Shown: piece after piece, positions 17,050 through 18,603 of the stretch
How the letters are laid out: each line of letters starts with the position of its first letter
How positions within the stretch are numbered: position 1 is the stretch's first letter
Assembly: GCA_946405045.1 (NCBI GenBank)
Contig: CAMJFV010000011.1
Span: 1-18,603, forward strand
Length of the DNA stretch: 18,603 nt
DNA from: an uncultured Bacteroidales bacterium
GTDB lineage: Bacteria; Bacteroidota; Bacteroidia; Bacteroidales; Paludibacteraceae
Direction of reading: 5' to 3'
Position numbers and translations under genes: made by a program
The notes under the pieces: generated by a model
Database searches by the model: none
Seen by the model: only the letters and a program-made list of their open reading frames with translations
Told to the model about the DNA's origin: nothing

Positions 17050-18603
17050 TTATTGTCTGATCAAAGTGAAGTGACCAGTGTAAGTCTTCTTGATTTCCTT
17101 GATCTGGATCTCATACCAGTAGTCGGTCGACGGCATTGCAACTCCATTATAGACTCCGTCCCAGTCTGTTCCATCACCTGCATGATATGATGCCAACTCC
17201 TTACCCCAACGGTCGAAGATTGTCACCTTGGCATCAGGATAACCTTCAGCCAATCCCTTGACCACGAACTTGTCGCCTACACCATCTTCATTTGGAGAAA
17301 CAAGGAACGGAATCTCTATCGCTGGATTGTTGACAACAAACTTGAACTCAGTTGAACAACCTACCTCGTCTATAACCTTAACAACATGCTCACTGTACGA
17401 CAATCCGTCTCTGATGTTGTTCATGATCTCAGGATCGTCCTCTTTACCGTCTATGATATACTTGAACTCTCCTGTTCCAAGACCGACCTCCATCTGTATC
17501 TCAATCTGACGTATACCTATTGAGTCTACCTGGAACACTGACGGTGCTGATGTAACCTCCACATACTTCTGAACCTCCGCAGAACATTTGCCTCGTGTCA
17601 TATTCAATGTGAATGTAGCGTAGTCAGGTTCTGGCACAAGCGATGCAGTCACTCCTGTAAAGATTGAATCCTTCTCCTCATACTTCCACTCGTAAGTTTC
17701 AGCCTGATATGAGGAAGCATCAAGAGTAAGTTCATCGAACTGACATATTCTATCCGCTGTCTTTATTTCTCCTTCTATCGGTTTGTGAACTTCCACCGGA
17801 ATCATGAATGGTTTGTCCTGACAGATGCCATTCTTCGCGATCACCTTATATGTCTTAGTCTGAGGAGCCACTCCAGACGCTGTGTACGTCGGTGCAAATG
17901 AAGCTCCTGAGATAGATCCCGCCATAAGTTCGTCGGCTGGGTTGTCTGTCCAGTCTAGATCCGTTCCACTTGGTAGAACTTTGGTGATTTCAACAGATGC
18001 CACATCTCCCTCACAAACTGGAGTCACTGGTAACCATTCCACCTGGAATTTTTCATGTACAGTGAGCGACAAATCCTTAGACTCGTCTTGGAATCCAATC
18101 TTGTACGTATATGTCACCTTATATTTAGCATCGTGTACCGGACTTACCTCAGCCTCTAGTTTACCTGTGCTGCGGTTTAGCTTAAGGTCGATTGACTTAG
18201 ATCCATCAATCGTAGTCTCTGTCACTGCAAACACAAAATCCTCTGGATGAAGGACTTTTCCTGTGCCTGTTGTATCGACTATCAGCTTCGTAACCTCACC
18301 CTCACACATCACTACTCTTTCAAGCTCCGCAACAATCTTGAGTTTTGCATCTACAAGAATCTCAATATCTGTTTCTGCCTTACAATAGTCACTATTCTCA
18401 GCCACCACATGAAGATTGTAGTCCATAGTCACAGGATTGATCTCCACTCCTGTTCCTGTCTTACTGAATCCAGTGTTCACGTCACTCCACTTCACGCCAG
18501 ATTCGATATCAGACGCTGATGTTGGCACCTTGAACTCAAGGTTGATTGACTGAGACTCTCCGTTCACTACCTCATACTTCTTGCTGTATGAGTTTTCATT
18601 AAT
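17050..18603 (-). CDS. Ig-like secreted protein with T9SS type B (CHU_C, gliding-associated) sorting domain, N-terminus cut
   Basis: The frame is open from the window edge to the TAA at 17050-17052, giving 517 visible residues; the start lies outside. A GTG at 18567 is internal, since the frame continues 12 codons further. Ig-like units are marked by cysteine motifs of the type VMCEG, PVCEG and RICQF at visible residues 100, 197 and 287, spaced about 90-97 residues. The last 86 residues are a type B sorting domain: SPNEDGVGDKF, then VTIFDRWGKEL, TDWDGVYNG, TDYWYEI and GHFTLIRQ at the end. Such proteins are exported by T9SS and attached to the surface or released; the family includes the SprB type of gliding adhesin, but the motif alone does not prove gliding. 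The gene ends before its own terminator, so it is not in the heptose operon. Its full size is unknown; family members are often very large. Confidence 0.92.
   Translation of the reverse strand: MNENSYSKKYEVVNGESQSINLEFKVPTSASDIESGVKWSDVNTGFSKTGTGVEINPVTMDYNLHVVAENSDYCKAETDIEILVDAKLKIVAELERVVMCEGEVTKLIVDTTGTGKVLHPEDFVFAVTETTIDGSKSIDLKLNRSTGKLEAEVSPVHDAKYKVTYTYKIGFQDESKDLSLTVHEKFQVEWLPVTPVCEGDVASVEITKVLPSGTDLDWTDNPADELMAGSISGASFAPTYTASGVAPQTKTYKVIAKNGICQDKPFMIPVEVHKPIEGEIKTADRICQFDELTLDASSYQAETYEWKYEEKDSIFTGVTASLVPEPDYATFTLNMTRGKCSAEVQKYVEVTSAPSVFQVDSIGIRQIEIQMEVGLGTGEFKYIIDGKEDDPEIMNNIRDGLSYSEHVVKVIDEVGCSTEFKFVVNNPAIEIPFLVSPNEDGVGDKFVVKGLAEGYPDAKVTIFDRWGKELASYHAGDGTDWDGVYNGVAMPSTDYWYEIQIKEIKKTYTGHFTLIRQ

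Noticed and set aside
16833..17060. 75-codon + strand frame in the hddA upstream region
   Set aside because: It crosses the intrinsic terminator and overlaps the end of the type B gene; composition is that of AT-rich intergenic DNA.

Overview
The window looks like chromosomal DNA from a member of the Bacteroidota, most likely Bacteroidales. The grounds are AT-rich coding DNA, a textbook Bacteroidetes promoter (TTTG-N19-TACCTTTG) in front of a tRNA, little Shine-Dalgarno signal at the starts, lipoproteins with short lipoboxes, and two different type IX secretion system (T9SS) C-terminal sorting domains. I cannot name the genus from the sequence alone.

Left arm (1-14135, + strand). This is one tightly packed operon that begins before the window. 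It reads lipoprotein (5' cut) - small outer-membrane/exported protein - lipoprotein - small outer-membrane/exported protein - lipoprotein - giant 3,486-residue T9SS type A protein. Gaps are 2, 25, 2, 25 and 6 nt, and a strong intrinsic terminator follows. The lipoprotein + small-protein pair is a tandem duplication with an exact 1,410-bp offset over its 3' part. The three lipoproteins share a nearly identical signal peptide and N-terminus and a PKD-like C-terminal domain, but the middle is very different in each. The giant protein is a chain of Ig-like beta-sandwich units ending in a PKD-like unit and a type A sorting domain. It has no recognisable catalytic domain, so an adhesin or surface fibre is the likeliest role. 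The lipoproteins and small proteins look like dedicated partners or anchors for it (inference). This locus is the best candidate for an undescribed system in the window.

Middle (14078-14485, no protein gene). This stretch holds the operon terminator (+), a tRNA-Asp(GTC) on the - strand with its own promoter and terminator, and the terminator of the heptose operon (-).

Right arm (14435-18603, - strand). A two-gene operon makes GDP-D-glycero-alpha-D-manno-heptose: hddA (heptose 7-phosphate kinase) overlaps by ATGA with a fused hddC-gmhB gene (guanylyltransferase plus 1,7-bisphosphate phosphatase). The sedoheptulose 7-phosphate isomerase gmhA is not in the window. Upstream of it, ending at 17050 and cut by the window edge, is another Ig-like secreted protein with a T9SS type B (CHU_C/gliding-associated) sorting domain and its own terminator.

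Taken together the window is about the cell surface: T9SS-exported giant proteins, surface lipoproteins and a nucleotide-sugar route for surface glycan. A functional link between the heptose genes and the T9SS cargo is only suggested by adjacency. No CRISPR array, insertion sequence, integrase or phage gene was seen.
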